A DNA stretch of 64,000 nt from Diploscapter coronatus (taxonomy: Eukaryota > Nematoda > Chromadorea > Rhabditida > Rhabditidae): contig OZ038423.1 in the NCBI GenBank assembly GCA_964036155.1, positions 56,931,249-56,995,248 on the forward strand, written 5' to 3'. Positions 50,547 through 62,420 of the stretch are shown here, one piece after another; within the stretch, counting starts at the first letter, position 1; each line of letters begins with the position of its first letter. Below the pieces are notes generated by a model, which had not been told where the DNA came from, made no database searches, and saw only the letters and a list, made by a program, of their open reading frames with translations. The position numbers and the translations under genes are program-made.

Positions 50547-53474
50547 AAATGGGGGTTTTAGAAATGTTTTTCTCTTTAAATTGTGCATTTCTTTTATCGT
50601 CATTCATTACTATTAGCTAGATCTAATAAAATTCAATGATTGATCTGCCAATCTTTCCCTTCTTTAAATCAGTCCAGATAAAAACGAACTTTTGTCTAGC
50701 TAAAGGAACTTATCCGGGCTAGGTCGCATGAAATTTTCGTAATTTTTCTTTCCTAGTCTATTCAGATAAATATTTTCAGCGATGTTCCACCACTCATATG
50801 AATTATATAAATCTCGTATTTGTTCAATTTTGACGGTGTCTAGGCTACATGGGTAATGCTTTCCACTGTGATGCGAGAGACGCAGAGGCACCATATATGG
50901 GCATGGGTAGAGCTTAAAGAAGTTAGACACAGCCTAGAGATGGTTGAAACTGAGTGAGTTAAGAGAAAAGACCCTATTCCATTGACTTTTCTCTTCTAAA
51001 CACACATAGAGCGCGCTGCATTTAGCGAGAAAGATACAAGTTTCGAGAAATATAAAGGGAATTATAGAGTGCGAGAAAAAATGCGAAATATCGCGAGAAA
51101 ATAGGTGAGCGCTAGAGAACAACGATCCGTATCTAACCAACCAAGTCTTGTGTATTTCTCTTCGTTTTCATTATGCTCTCTCCGACAGAGTTTCCAATGT
51201 TTCTCGCTAGCGATTTTTCGCCGTTTTCACCGATTTTTTTCGTGTCTGACTCTTTTCGATGTCTCTTTCTCTCGTGTTATTTCGCGTTCTGCTAACAAAA
51301 CGCAGGGCAAGAGTGCCACATGTGTCAATCGACCGATTTTCACCGTGTCGCTATTTCATCGCCCCTAACTTTTTCGAACTCAACACCTATTCAGGCAAAT
51401 TTTCACGACGTAATTTCTGCCAATTTAAGTAAACTGCAGACTTTTCTTGGTTTGCAGACATTCACGCATGCTTTTTTACGGGAGAAAATAGTGTAATCGA
51501 GAAAAAATGGGCTATCATTTTCGATATCGATCAATGGAAAGTAGCGTTGATTTCTCAAGGATCCCCTTTTCTTTTCATCATTTTTAACCAATCAATTTTA
51601 GCTATCGTTGATTTATTAAAGTTGACGCTTTCTGGAGATTTTTAGTCGATAAAAGCCGTCTGATTTTCTATCTATCTTTTCGAAGCGTGATAATTTTCTC
51701 CGTCTGTGTTTAAGAGATTTCTCTTCTAGTCTCTCCAAAGTCATCCAAATCCTGCAGCATCCTTTCTTTCATTTCTCCCATTTTATTGATTCACTAAACA
51801 TTTCCCCCTCCTTTACATATTCCCATACTTAGAGAGTAGCGGATTAACGAACAATCCTTACGAAAAGCTTAGTTTTTCAGACATCGAATTATAAGAATCT
51901 AAAGATGAAAATAAAACAAGTAGATGCGATTTTGTATAAAGGCGTATGATCTGAGTACATTCTATATTTTGCGTAAACAAATTTCGTATTTAGGAAAAAA
52001 CTATCTAAGATATTTTCATCTGAATATATTTAATGTAATTTAAACATTTTCTAGAATTTCGGTTCCATTTAAAATGTAAATTGGCCTAAAATTCATTCTA
52101 TCTTCCAACGTGTAATACCAAATTTGGTTGCAACATTTTTCATTTTTCTCGAATTTTGTTTCGATGTGAAATGGGTCACCCGTCATATTCTCTGTCCAAT
52201 TTCTAATTTCTGTCCTTATCAACAGTTTTATCAGTTGTTCCCTCCCCTACTTGTCCTCTAGCAATTTGCCTATCGCTCTGTCAATGAGCTCTAAGTCTAG
52301 GGAACGAGAAAGAGCAGCCAATTTCAGTTCCTTGTATTGATTTCATGTGATTAGCACGTCGTCATAAGCCGAATTTTATCAATTCTATGAATTTGTTTAC
52401 TTATTAATTTTGAAATGCCATTTACTCAGAACTCAGTTAAAATTCTACCTGTTAGAAGAATTAGTTGCAAGAATTCTCTTCAGATTCTGTTAAATTCAGT
52501 TCATTTTAAATTTAATTGTACTAATAGAGTTCAAATTATTCTAATGGAGCTTCATAAGCTGGCTAAAATATAATTAAATTACACTTGTGCAATTAAAAAT
52601 GAGTGAATTTTTATTCAACAGCAACCCTAAGCCATTGTTTTCATCGTAACTTTTTATCAGATTAGTACCAACCTACATTTTTTCGAGAAGTTCTGAACTT
52701 AGTCGATATCTTTTAGAGAATTTTTAAATTTCTGCAAATTTTTCACGCCCCATAAATTCGTTCTAGATCTCGAAGTTTAGATTTATTCAGAGATAAGCTC
52801 GTTTATAATTTCCTAAAAACAATCTTAAGGTAGATAATTCTAGCGTGCTCAAAATTTATGGCTTCTTAATGGCTCAAAAACCATCTATTAACCCTAATCT
52901 TTAACCCACCAAAGCATCAGTTAGTTATTCACGAGAATCGTGATAATATCATCAAAAGTTTCACTCAATATATTATGGCAAATCTGGTAACTCGCTTGGA
53001 ATATCGCATTCAAAGTTCGAGAATCAATTTGAGGTCAAATTCCTCTAGTTCATTCACTTTTCACATGAAAAACTTGCCAACAACTATTTCATAAATCGAT
53101 AATATTTGACGAATAGCCCGGTGGTCTCTCTTTGCAGGCGTCGAGACTGTTGACTCTTTTCATAAAGATTTAAAGTCTCGGCCTAATTTTAGACATCTTC
53201 TTCCTTCTTTTCCTGTTTCATCTTTCGGTTCGCAAAATTTCTCACGTGCACTGATTCTGAGAAATTTTGATAGATTTTATCAATGTCTCGTGAAAATAAT
53301 CATTTCTTGAAGGTTGCAATGTCTGAATGCTTCAGCTTAATGATCCTAATACTCCTGGAACAAAATTTTATTTACATCCTTGTCATTTTTAAATCGTAAT
53401 TTTTCATTCAGATTTGTTCTGTCAATTTGATAGTTAACTTTTTTCTTTCGACCAACAAGGTTCAAATTTTAGCG
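50547..53474. other. Long intergenic region before the nuclear receptor
   Basis: About 2.9 kb with no exon that I can support on either strand. The part from 50.98 to 51.36 kb is richer in TCGCG/CTCTC motifs than its surroundings and could be regulatory. The rest is AT-rich. A TTTTAG acceptor ends at 53472, two bases before the receptor ATG. Confidence 0.45.
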
Positions 53475-55734
53475 ATGTCCGCCGTCGCAAATCCGAATGC
53501 GTCGCAGCCGGAGGAGCTATGTCTCGTCTGCCAGGACATTTCTACCGGCTATCACTACGGAGTAAGTCATTCCATTCTCAATTCATTGGCCCATTAGAGA
53601 GAACAAGATCATATAAATAAGGTTCATGGTCTTTACATCATAAAACATCATCTCAGTCTAGTACGTAAATCATCGATGGTTGATAGCAGATGAACCGAAG
53701 AGATCAAACATCAACTTTGGCATAAAATAACTACTCTCACCCACTCAAAATAATGATCTCGTTCTCTCTGAGCCGAAATTAAGACCATTTATCCAAAAAA
53801 TAAATAAAGAGTTTAATTTCAGGTTCCATCATGTAAGTGCTCATGAGTGCAACGATTATGAAGCGGAAACGACCAATGCAGTCGTGAATTAACAATGATT
53901 CGATTTAAAGTAATTTAAAAATGCGTATTTCAGGCAACGGCTGCAAAACCTTCTTCCGTCGTACGATCATGAAGGGTCAGACTTTCGTGTGCCAGTTCGA
54001 TGGCAAGTGCCCTGTGGACAAATCCATCAGATGTGCCTGTCGTCACTGTCGGTTCGAGAAATGTCTTCAGGTGTAGAAATCAATCAATTTTTTTATCCTT
54101 AAGCTTACTTAGGTCGGAATGGATCGGAATGCTATCCAGCAGAATCGCGATCCGATCGGATACACGAAGAGAACCCGCAGATATCCACCGATCAAGCGGG
54201 TCGAGAGCAGCGATGAATGCTCACCGCAAGCGGGAGCTGCGCAGGTACGCAATTTCATCCCAAGTCGAAGTCAACGGAATAAAATTCAGAACCCAGCTGA
54301 AGCGGCCGAAGACGCTTTCCTGTTGTACCTGGCCAAAATCGAGCAATCCTGCAACAAGCTGCGACTTTCTGCGTATCAACCCACGAAGAATCTAATTGAC
54401 GCCGTATGTGCTCCTTCCTTGCTGACTGATGAGAAATTCATGGCCGCCAATAGTGAGCCGGTAAGAATCTCATGGAACCTCTTCGAATTCAATTAATTTT
54501 AAGTCCCCGAAAAACACGATCAAAGAGCTCCGGTACGCTACTCAGGACGACTATCATCACTGGCATGAACGAGGTAGAAAAGTCAGCTCGGGAAAAAATC
54601 AAATATCCTCTAGACTGGTTCGTCATGATCGAATGGGCCAAAACTATCCCGGTTTATGAAAGATTGTCGATTTCTGATAAGGTAGCTAAATGCAACTACC
54701 AAAATCTTCAGTCCTCAAATTATAGCTGGCTCTGCTCCGACACTCAGCCATAACCTACCCATCTCTCGTCCATACCTACACTTCTCCAGACCACGGTTTA
54801 GATACGATCGTTCTTCCAGATGGTGCATTTTTCGATCGAACACCAGAACCAACCAGGTGAGGAATGTTCCTAACCCTAACTTTCTTTTTCAACTCCATAA
54901 ATCGTTAGCCAGTCGCGGCTATTGATAGTTTTACTAGACTAAACGGCAATTACTAAATGGCCAAGTTCTATAGTAGTTAGAGATAAAAAGAGGATGAAAC
55001 TTGGAAGGAATAGCGTGGAAAAGACGCGCTCTGTCATATAGTAGTTGTCAGACCAAACATTCAGTGAAATTTCATCTTTGACATAAAATGCCGAAACATG
55101 TACTCCATAAATTCAGACCCCTCGGCTTCAACAAGAAGAAGTACCAAATGCTGGATCAGTTACTCAAACCGATTCGATCCATGGAAATCGATCTAACCGA
55201 ATTCGCTGCGTTCAAAGCTATTTTCTTCCTTAACCCAGGTAAATTGGGTTGGGAAAAAAGAATCCTAGAAACAAGCAAATTTTAGACGCAGATGACGTCG
55301 ATACGAGCTCGAAACAAGCGTTGAGCGAGGGTAGAAGTGGAATCACGAACGCTCTCTATCGGTACATGGTCAAGACGAAGGGCGCTGACGAGGCGGGGGA
55401 TCGGTAAGCGAAAAAATAATAAAAATAACAAAGCAAAAGCGACGAATATGATGAGATGCATAAAAGAATGATTAAAATTTTTTTAAAATCTGTTAATCTT
55501 CACTCCCAATGAAGATAAATTCAAAAAATAAACTAATCGGATCACATTATTTCGGCTTCAACGTAGAGAATTAAAGATAGAAATTTCAGATTCGGTCGTC
55601 TACTTCTACTTGGCACAGTTTTAGCAACTATGGCTGTGGAAATGAAAGAGGCTGTTCTGGTAGCTGATTTCTTCGATCAAATCAAATTCTCCACCTTCGC
55701 AAAGCAGCTGCTATTTGGAATCAAACAGGAGTAG
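53475..55734 (+). CDS. Nuclear hormone receptor (HNF4-derived nematode type)
   Basis: Eleven exons give 396 residues: 53475-53561, 53823-53832, 53934-54070, 54113-54244, 54290-54460, 54504-54573, 54614-54681, 54726-54856, 55117-55238, 55286-55403, 55590-55734. The DNA-binding domain has both C4 zinc fingers: [18 protein letters not shown], then the P-box [10 protein letters not shown], and [14 protein letters not shown]. The P-box CNGCKT is typical of the nematode-expanded HNF4-like receptors. The ligand-binding domain shows [16 protein letters not shown] (helix 3 to 5), [13 protein letters not shown] and KAIFFLNPD, and ends with a possible AF-2 helix ([12 protein letters not shown]). It should be a nuclear ligand-regulated transcription factor. 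Exon 2 is only 10 nt. Two acceptors are weak (TTTTAAG at 54503, CCTCTAG at 54613). The exact orthologue cannot be named. AATAAA is at 55925-55930. Confidence 0.93.
54945..55049. mobile_element. MITE copy B in receptor intron 8
   Basis: The ends GGCAATTACTAAATGGC and (inverted) GACAACTACTATATGAC are similar to each other and to those of the element at 57062-57178. The interior also aligns: CTATAGT..GAGATA, then GGAA..AATAG.GTGG.AAA. This shows two copies of one non-coding family within 2 kb. Confidence 0.6.
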
Positions 55735-56719
55735 TTTGGCCGTAAACGAACAAATTATGAATACCACGAATTTCGTGACATAATTACTCCGTGTCACAAC
55801 ATAAGATTATTTATCACCATCAAAAATAACCTCTTTCAGAAGATTCAATATTTCGAAGCAATACTCACAAAATGCTCGAAGTCTAACCTCTAGTCGGTGA
55901 AATTTAGAAACTCATTCAAAATGTAATAAAATCAGATAATCTTCATTATTTTTCACCAGTATTATGCTATTTGGCCAATTTAATTTTATCACAAGAAGAA
56001 ATCATAAAATTAATCATTCTGTTCATTACTTTCGTTGATTCCTTTGAAAAATGTCAGCTGAAAATATTCTCATTCTAAAATTTGAAATTTAAATATTTCT
56101 AACTCAAATGTTGATCATCGGGTAACTTGGACCTTCTCAACCCATTTCTCTTACTCCTCTAAAATATATTTTAGGTCGAGTCAAAAATATGCGTGAATTT
56201 TCAGAATATCTTCTATTGTATCGCTAATTGGGGAGAACGTAGATATTCATCCCGCAATTAGAAATCGAATTCGGACGCGAAATAGTGAGTCGCGTAGAAG
56301 AGAGACGAGACGAATAGCGTAATTTTGAATATCGACGTTCTCTCCAATCGAGAATACCTAAAATATTTATATACGTGAAAAAATCATCGAAATACAGGCA
56401 AATAACGATGTGGTTTGTGATAGTCTAGAAGAAAAAATAAACTGAGTTGTCGATAAATTTTTGTGAGAATACAATAGTTTTGACTGCCTTGGTAATAAAC
56501 TTCGTATCAAAACTTATCGTTTTAGTTCATTTTCTCAGACTTTAACAAAATAATGGAGTAGAATGATGTTTTGGCATAAATATAATTTGAAGATATCAAT
56601 ATTTTTCAACTATGTTAAATTAAATGTTGTAAATAAATAAATTTATATTTTTTTCAAAATTTATCCACTTTATCCCTTATGCTGACTGAATTGTTCGTTT
56701 TGCCGGATTTTGCCTCGAC
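55735..56719. other. Convergent intergenic region
   Basis: This is the space between the receptor and the acidic-protein gene, which face each other. It holds the receptor 3' UTR (AATAAA 55925-55930) and the inverted repeat at 56227-56348. No coding exon was recognised. Confidence 0.5.
56227..56348. repeat. Fold-back element with 23 bp arms
   Basis: ATTGGGGAGAACGTAGATATT at 56227 onward and the inverted copy ending at 56348 (..CGACGTTCTCTCCAAT) differ at two positions over 23 bp. The loop is about 76 nt and contains GACGAGACGAATAG. It lies between genes and looks like another MITE or hairpin. Confidence 0.55.
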
Positions 56720-57738
56720 TCAGGGGATCGGATCAATCGGATGCTCCACAAAGTCGCCACCGATGGAAGATCTCTAAAAAATCAATAAATTTAAAACGAA
56801 TCGATATTTTCTGATTTTTCAAAAATTTACCGCCGATTTTCCGGTCGATTCACGGAGTTTGCGGCGGATCTCGGCGATGTTCGCGTCTTCATCATCGGAC
56901 ATCTAAAAATTTATTGATTTTATACACCTTTCATTTTTTTACTATCTTTTGATATTTTATAAAAACGCTTCTTTTTCTACGTAACTCGTGTAAATTATTA
57001 ATTTCGGTTCATCATTTTATCATCCTTCATTTACAGATTTCCATTTTTCTTCGTTTCCTGTAGCAATTACTATATGACGAGATGACGAGACCTATAGTTG
57101 GAGATAGGTGAGGGAAGGAAACTAGGGTGAAATAGTGTGGGAAAAGTTAGGTCTCGTCATCTCGTCAAATAGTAGCTGCCTTTTCTTGCTTCTCTATGTT
57201 TCTGAATTTCGTTTACCTCGATAGCAGTTTTCACGAGCTCGTCCTCGGAGTTCACATCCGCCGAGTCCTCGATGTACGACTCGATCTAAAAGATACTAAA
57301 CTTCATAAAAATCGATATTTTGTTCCGTTGTTCTTTCAATTTACTCGTAAATATCGGTCCATTATCGATTTCATTTTTCCAATTTCATCGATTTTCTCAC
57401 CAGATCCTCCTCAAGACTCTCGATCCCGCTGAGCGTGTCCGATCTGTCCTCGTTCATGATCGCTTCGAGCGAGGACGGCGAGAGGTCTCTGTGGTGCTCC
57501 TTCAAAGCGCATCGTTAGTAATGGTTTTCTTGAACCTCCAGTACTTCATAAGCATGTTCAATCAAAATGTGCAGTTTCGTGTTAGAACAATATTCGATGA
57601 TCCTCGATTTTGGAGTACAGCTTTCAAGCTGAAGACCGAGATCTTGTATTCTTTTCAACCAACCCGAATAGCCTTGTTGCTGTCCTGGCAGGAATTGTAG
57701 GTCTCGTAGTAGGTAGAGTCTGCCGGTTTAACGTTCAT
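56720..57738 (-). CDS. Small acidic protein, unknown function
   Basis: Six exons (57664-57738, 57536-57628, 57401-57499, 57217-57285, 56831-56902, 56720-56773) give 153 residues, all joined in phase. The start is MNVKPADSTYYETYNSCQ, with a good A-rich context before the ATG. A likely helical part (RIIEYCSNTKLHILIEHAYE) is followed by acidic stretches (GIESLEEDL, NSEDELVKTAIE, MSDDEDANIAEIRRKL). The end is GGDFVEHPIDPIP. It looks like a small cytoplasmic adaptor or complex subunit with coiled-coil potential. I recognise no family. Two introns are just 35-36 nt. A further upstream exon near 57830-57855 cannot be ruled out. Confidence 0.6.
57062..57178. mobile_element. MITE copy A in acidic-gene intron
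   Basis: Arms at 57070-57095 and 57147-57172 are inverted copies with two differences. Both contain GACGAGATGACGAGACCTA. The outer ends (GCAATTACTATATGAC) match copy B at 54945-55049. It sits in the 314 nt intron 56903-57216 and is non-coding. Confidence 0.65.
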
Positions 57739-58778
57739 TTTTTGTTGATAATGATTTCAAAAATCTCTAGAATCATGTACGCTAATCTTGGGAAAATAAT
57801 AATTTTAGTCCTACAACGATAATTCTGTCGATTTCAGCGGCAATTTTCTGCAGTTTCTACAAAAAACAAGATCTTGAAAGATTAACAATAAACACCAGGA
57901 AATGGCTGGTCGAATATCCAATTTTGCTAAGGAATGACGATTGGGTGGAAGTAATTGGATTTGGTAGTTGGTCGGCAGAGATTGATGCAGAAATTAGATT
58001 GACTTAACACGAGAAGACTTCTGGATCCAAACCCGTCATTTTTTATCCTTTGGACCCGTGGACTCGCATGAAAATTGGCATTATTTTCAAATTTTTCAAA
58101 CAAAAGACAAATTTTAAAGGTATTTGTTGCTATTGAAGCGCAATCAGGGTTGTTGCGAAATTGAATTTTTAACAATTCGGAATCGGAACTTCCTCAACAG
58201 TCCTGATTTCAACCCATGAATGAATTTCAAAGTAAATTTTTCAAAATATATACCAGAAATAGTTGATCGATTTCTTGTGAACAGTTATTACTGACACTCC
58301 GCACTCAATTTGATTACACGCCCCCGAGTGCATTTTTATCCCGGGATTTTACACATAACTTTGAAGTCCTTATATAGAGGCATAATGGTATTGTTTTATT
58401 TTTATTTTCAAAATAAAACTTTGAATTTTGGGTGAAAATTAAAAAAAAATGATTAAAAATCTATTTTATGCTAATTTCGACAATTTTTTGAGGTCAAAAT
58501 TGAAAATAGATTTTATTTTTGAAATCTTTCATAGTCGATTTGTATAATTGGTATGAAAATTGAAATTAAAAAGTGACTACAGAGTTATATAGTAGATGTA
58601 ATCACGAATTAGTTATAGGACGCAGTTGAAATGAAGTAAAATCAATTCAAACATCGTAGCACCGTAAACTACACTAACAAAAATCGTGTTCTAACGTAGA
58701 TTCGATATTTGAGGCTTAAAAATTGGTCAAAATATGAAGCGTAAGAATGCAAGAAGAGAATGATTTGTAAGAACTACT
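57739..58778. other. Intergenic, AT-rich
   Basis: The stretch lies between two genes on the minus strand. Reverse-strand AATAAA signals for the membrane-protein gene occur near 58.4 kb. A minus-strand stretch near 57830-57855 could encode KLQKIAAEIDRII as an upstream exon of the acidic-protein gene, but I could not join it in phase. Nothing else was recognised. Confidence 0.35.
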
Positions 58779-59819
58779 CTAATCAAACAGCGGCACCTTC
58801 GACGCCTCATAGTCAGAAACGCCTGCAAGGCTGCTGATCCTGGCCTTCCTTTCTCGGGTGCAGGACAGGAGAAGATCGAGGTAGAAGCGTGGGATGATGG
58901 CAAGTATGGTCAAGAAGTGCAGACCCCAAATGATAATATCGAGGGTCGTCGGCATGATCAGGACGACCAGGTCGACCTTGAACAGGGCGGAGGTCAACTC
59001 GTAGGCTCCGAGGAACACACCACGAGTCATCTCGCCTCTCGACCAATCCAGATGTGCCTCCAACTGAACTTTTCTTGTATTTTTATATGCCGAACGTTTT
59101 ATCACATAGCGTGGAAAATGGTTTTCCGAATTTGCAATAAAAATGGCTAGGAAATTTTTGATGGCTACTCTTGTAGAGTTATGCTTTTTAAAGTAAAATG
59201 AGAGTCGTGAAATCTTACGTCTTTAACGGTAGGGAGTCCATCCTCGTCGGCCTTGATCGGTGGCGACATGAAGATGTGCTTGTCCAGTTTGCCGTTTGAC
59301 GTCTCGTGGTTCAGCTCAGAACAGCTAACGCGCAGCGCCATCCAGTGTCGGCTTAAGTCGACTTCCGCTCTATCGAATGCCAGTCCCTGAAAATTCGTTT
59401 TTTTCTTATCTTCTTCCGCTCACTTTTGTTTTTATACCTTCGTGTTCGTAAAATCGTCCATAAAGAACGGAATCCTTCCCCATTCGTCTGAGGTGTTCGA
59501 GATCTGCCGGTAGATCTGAAAACTAACGTCTCACTAAAGTTTTACGAGATATACAAACAGTAAAATTATTTTCTGATTCAATTCCATAAAGTCATACTGT
59601 CCTCATGTGTGTTTAGTAAGTGTTAATTTCAGAAATTCAGCTTACGAGAGGCGAGCAGGAATGGTCGTTGCGGTTCGAAAAGTCGATAGTGCCGAACGTA
59701 TAGACGGACTTCTGTCCAAGCTGTCCGTAATACGGATAAGGATGGATGTAAAAGAGGTACGACAGGTAGACGTGCAAGCCAGCGAGGATCACAAACACGG
59801 CAAATTGGCGAAGCATCAT
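58779..59819 (-). CDS. Multi-pass membrane protein, paralogue 1
   Basis: Four exons (59646-59819, 59438-59515, 59219-59386, 58779-59063) give 234 residues. The N-terminus MMLRQFAVFVILAGLHVYL is a signal anchor or cleaved signal. A middle region with cysteines, probably outside the cell or in the lumen, follows (IYRQISN, then RVSCSELNHE and DGLPTVKD). The end has two likely membrane helices (VVLIMPTTLDIIIWGLHFL and LTILAIIPRFYLDLLL), then a basic tail (CTRERKARISS). Exon order and exon 3 length (168 nt) equal those of the neighbour at 60485-61377. Shared motifs are YR-x-x-x-N, SCS and P-F/I with a Gly-Phe/Leu-Pro-Thr end. No known family was recognised. Confidence 0.7.
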
Positions 59820-60484
59820 GAAATTTAAAAAATGAATCGTTGGTTGAACACAAGGTTTTGAATAGAAAGTGAAACTTGTAAACGTCACATAATACAAGAT
59901 AATGAAGAAGGAACATTTTTTCAAAATCAATCCGGAAAAGATCAAGAATCTCAAATAACCGGGAGATGAAATTCTCTCAAGGAAGATTTCAACGTGATCG
60001 AATATTTTCGTTTTATCCGAACAGATTTTCAAAGTTTTCAATCAAATCGATTCAAAAATGTTTATATTACAAATGCATGATGCATTCTTTCCGCTCTATC
60101 CTGTTGGAGGAGAAAGGACACTCTTTCAAGCTTTCTTCCAAAGTCGCGAAATATCTATTTTCAATTTTAAGGCTGATGATCTTCTCGAAGAGTAAAACAA
60201 AATTACAATTGCTTTAAAATTTATTCACTTGTTCGTTTTAGGATAAGTTTATTTTCTTTTGTTGAAATTATGGCATTCTTAAAGAAATTGATCAAGCACA
60301 GAAGTTTTCGTTTCACAATGAAACTGTTGATTGACCTGCACATTAAAGGAATAATCGACCGAAAAAACGAAATGCAATTTACAACAGCCAACTTCAAAAA
60401 TGAAACCTCTGTCAGAAGTGACGAAAAAGAATTTATAGTTGGAAGGATAAGTGATCAATTAACCAGTGTATGAAATTGAAATGA
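59820..60484. other. Spacer between the membrane paralogues
   Basis: The upstream region of paralogue 1 and 3' region of paralogue 2, both on the minus strand. It is AT-rich with no supported exon. Confidence 0.4.
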
Positions 60485-61377
60485 CTAGAGTTTTTCCTTT
60501 CTGCATTTCCAACAGGAGTAACTGATGTAGAGAAAGGGAAAGACATTGCAAATAACGAACAGGTGCAGGAGAAACTGGGCGACTTCGGCAGGCGTCGGTT
60601 GGATGATGAGGTAGATGACGCCTGCGTAATGTCGGCCGATATGCCTGTAGCCGGTGACGTGCCTTCCGAGTTTATTCGACCATCCGCTCCTGATCTGTCG
60701 CCACTCCTCAGAGTTTTTGAACTGAATCGAATCAATAAGTCCATAAAAACCGAGAATTTAATTTACTTTTGATGAGCCCACAACTGAGACTCATCTGCTA
60801 TCATTGGTGTTGGAAAAAAACTGTTGATTTGACAAATGATGAATAAGTTCAATCCTACCTCGTTTTCGGTCGGAAACCCACTCTTTGTGATGACGAACGG
60901 CGCCGAAAGCGACTGGAGGTCGTCGTCTCGTCCGTTGCCGTGGTCCGGCTCGTAGATCGAGCAGCTCATTCGGAGTATGGTTCGGCCCTTCGCCAAGTCC
61001 GCCTCAAACGATTCGGAGAGGATTGCCTGGAAAAGGAAGAGCTCGTGATTCTCAGGAAAGGTGCTAAAAGCATGCCTGGACTCGTTTTCCGGTGTGTTGC
61101 TGGAAGAACGGGGATCGAATCCATCGAGTGTTATTTCCAACCTCCCGGTAAAGCTGAAAGGGAAATTTAGTTGAAATGAAATTGATGGTGCATCATTGGA
61201 ACTCACCACTGGCACACAAGGAGGATATGAGGCGTTGTAGAACTCGACCTTCGAGTGAAGGTAGATCGTCGTGGCTCCAGACGAGTAGTAAAAGCCGAAT
61301 GGGTTGAAGACGAACACGAGTAAGAGAACGACATGACAGAGAATCGATACCAAAATCGTAATTAGTTTGCACCACAT
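60485..61377 (-). CDS. Multi-pass membrane protein, paralogue 2
   Basis: Four exons (61207-61377, 61082-61153, 60859-61026, 60485-60721) give 215 residues. A hydrophobic N-terminus (LITILVSILCHVVLLLVFVF) leads a region with NASYPPC, LYREVGNN and MSCSIYEPD. That region ends SGFPTENE. Two hydrophobic segments follow (YAGVIYLIIQ and FLLHLFVICNVFPFLYI), then a short basic tail. The layout and exon phases match paralogue 1, and exon 3 is 168 nt in both, so the pair arose by tandem duplication. Sequence identity is low, so the duplication is old. The family was not recognised. Confidence 0.7.
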
Positions 61378-62168
61378 GATTGCGGCTGAAAATAACGGCT
61401 CGTTTCAATTTGAATGAGGATAAAGGTTAGAAAAGGGTACATTTCGCAAGTTCAAGAAGTCGACCCCCGAGAAAACGTACTGACTTCCCCAAGTACAGAC
61501 TACACCTTGAACTGCTGAGATTCCATTACCGTTTCAGAGCTGAACTGAATTCTGAGCTTCATATTTAGAAATTAGAACTCAGCTCAGCCCTATTTCGAAA
61601 GACTGAGATTATTGATCTGCGTGCAAATCAGAAATGCCAACTAATTCATCGAAGCTTCTGACTGTAGACTGCTCTCTTTCCCTTTTCCTTCTCTAGCTTT
61701 GCTTACTTTACACTTTTCTTTGTTCGCGCATGTTTTTTTTCTTTACGATGGCTCTACCCCGATACGATGTTTTAAGAGTGCGATTGGCATAAAAAGTCAG
61801 CGCGTTTTGAGTAATCTCGGTAAAATCTTGCAAATTGTGAAATATTTACACAAATGATGCCAGATTTGATTTGAAAATTCGAATGGTTCGTGATTTATGA
61901 TTTGACCTAAAGTGGTGCCTTCAAATATAGAAATATCAAAATTCCATCGAATTAGATATATTTTGAACGAAATTCTGCAATGTTTTGGCAACAAAACTGT
62001 TTTGCTCAGTTTTTTTATTAATATTTTGAGAAAATCATGTTGTCAATAAGATTTGAAATTGCACCAGAAATCAAAAGTCATATTGCGAGTTAATTCGCCT
62101 TTAAACTGCCAATTAATTATTATAAGGAAGTCGAAATATTTATCTTGTCAAAAATATTCGCTTGAAAC
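61378..62168. other. Intergenic region
   Basis: Upstream of the minus-strand membrane gene and of the small plus-strand gene that may start at 62169. It is AT-rich with no supported exon. Confidence 0.4.
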
Positions 62169-62420
62169 ATGAATTTAGTATTGATTTTTCTGGTCATTCT
62201 GATAAATCAAGTTCAGCGATTAGAGTAAGATTTTGGGATGTTCTTTTGATGTCGATATCATCGTGGAAGAACTCCGATGGCAAGTCATACTCAATGTCGT
62301 TGCAGCTGTAGACCAAAGGACGACATAAACGCTCTGCTTCGATTGAAGATATTGAGAAGATCACGAATTTTCCCTTTTTCTGAAAAAGATATCCATAACA
62401 AGAGCGCAGAAGAAAACTAG
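62169..62420 (+). CDS. Possible small secreted peptide
   Basis: Two exons (62169-62224 and 62306-62420) would give 56 residues. The start MNLVLIFLVILINQVQRL is a clean signal peptide. The donor GTAAGA and acceptor TTGCAG are acceptable. The mature part is DCRPKDDINALLRLKILRRS plus a short polar tail. It is basic with an RR pair, as in some peptide precursors, but has no recognisable neuropeptide repeat. The second exon is short, so chance is a real alternative. Confidence 0.35.

Noticed and set aside
50700..50930. Minus-strand frame of 76 codons near 50.8 kb
   Set aside because: Isolated, with no splice partners or known motif and no clear promoter; too short to call.
55063..55116. Receptor exon 9 starting at an ATG or acceptor near 55063-55088
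   Set aside because: All three frames from the 55063 acceptor meet a stop. The acceptor at 55116 joins in phase and keeps the domain intact.
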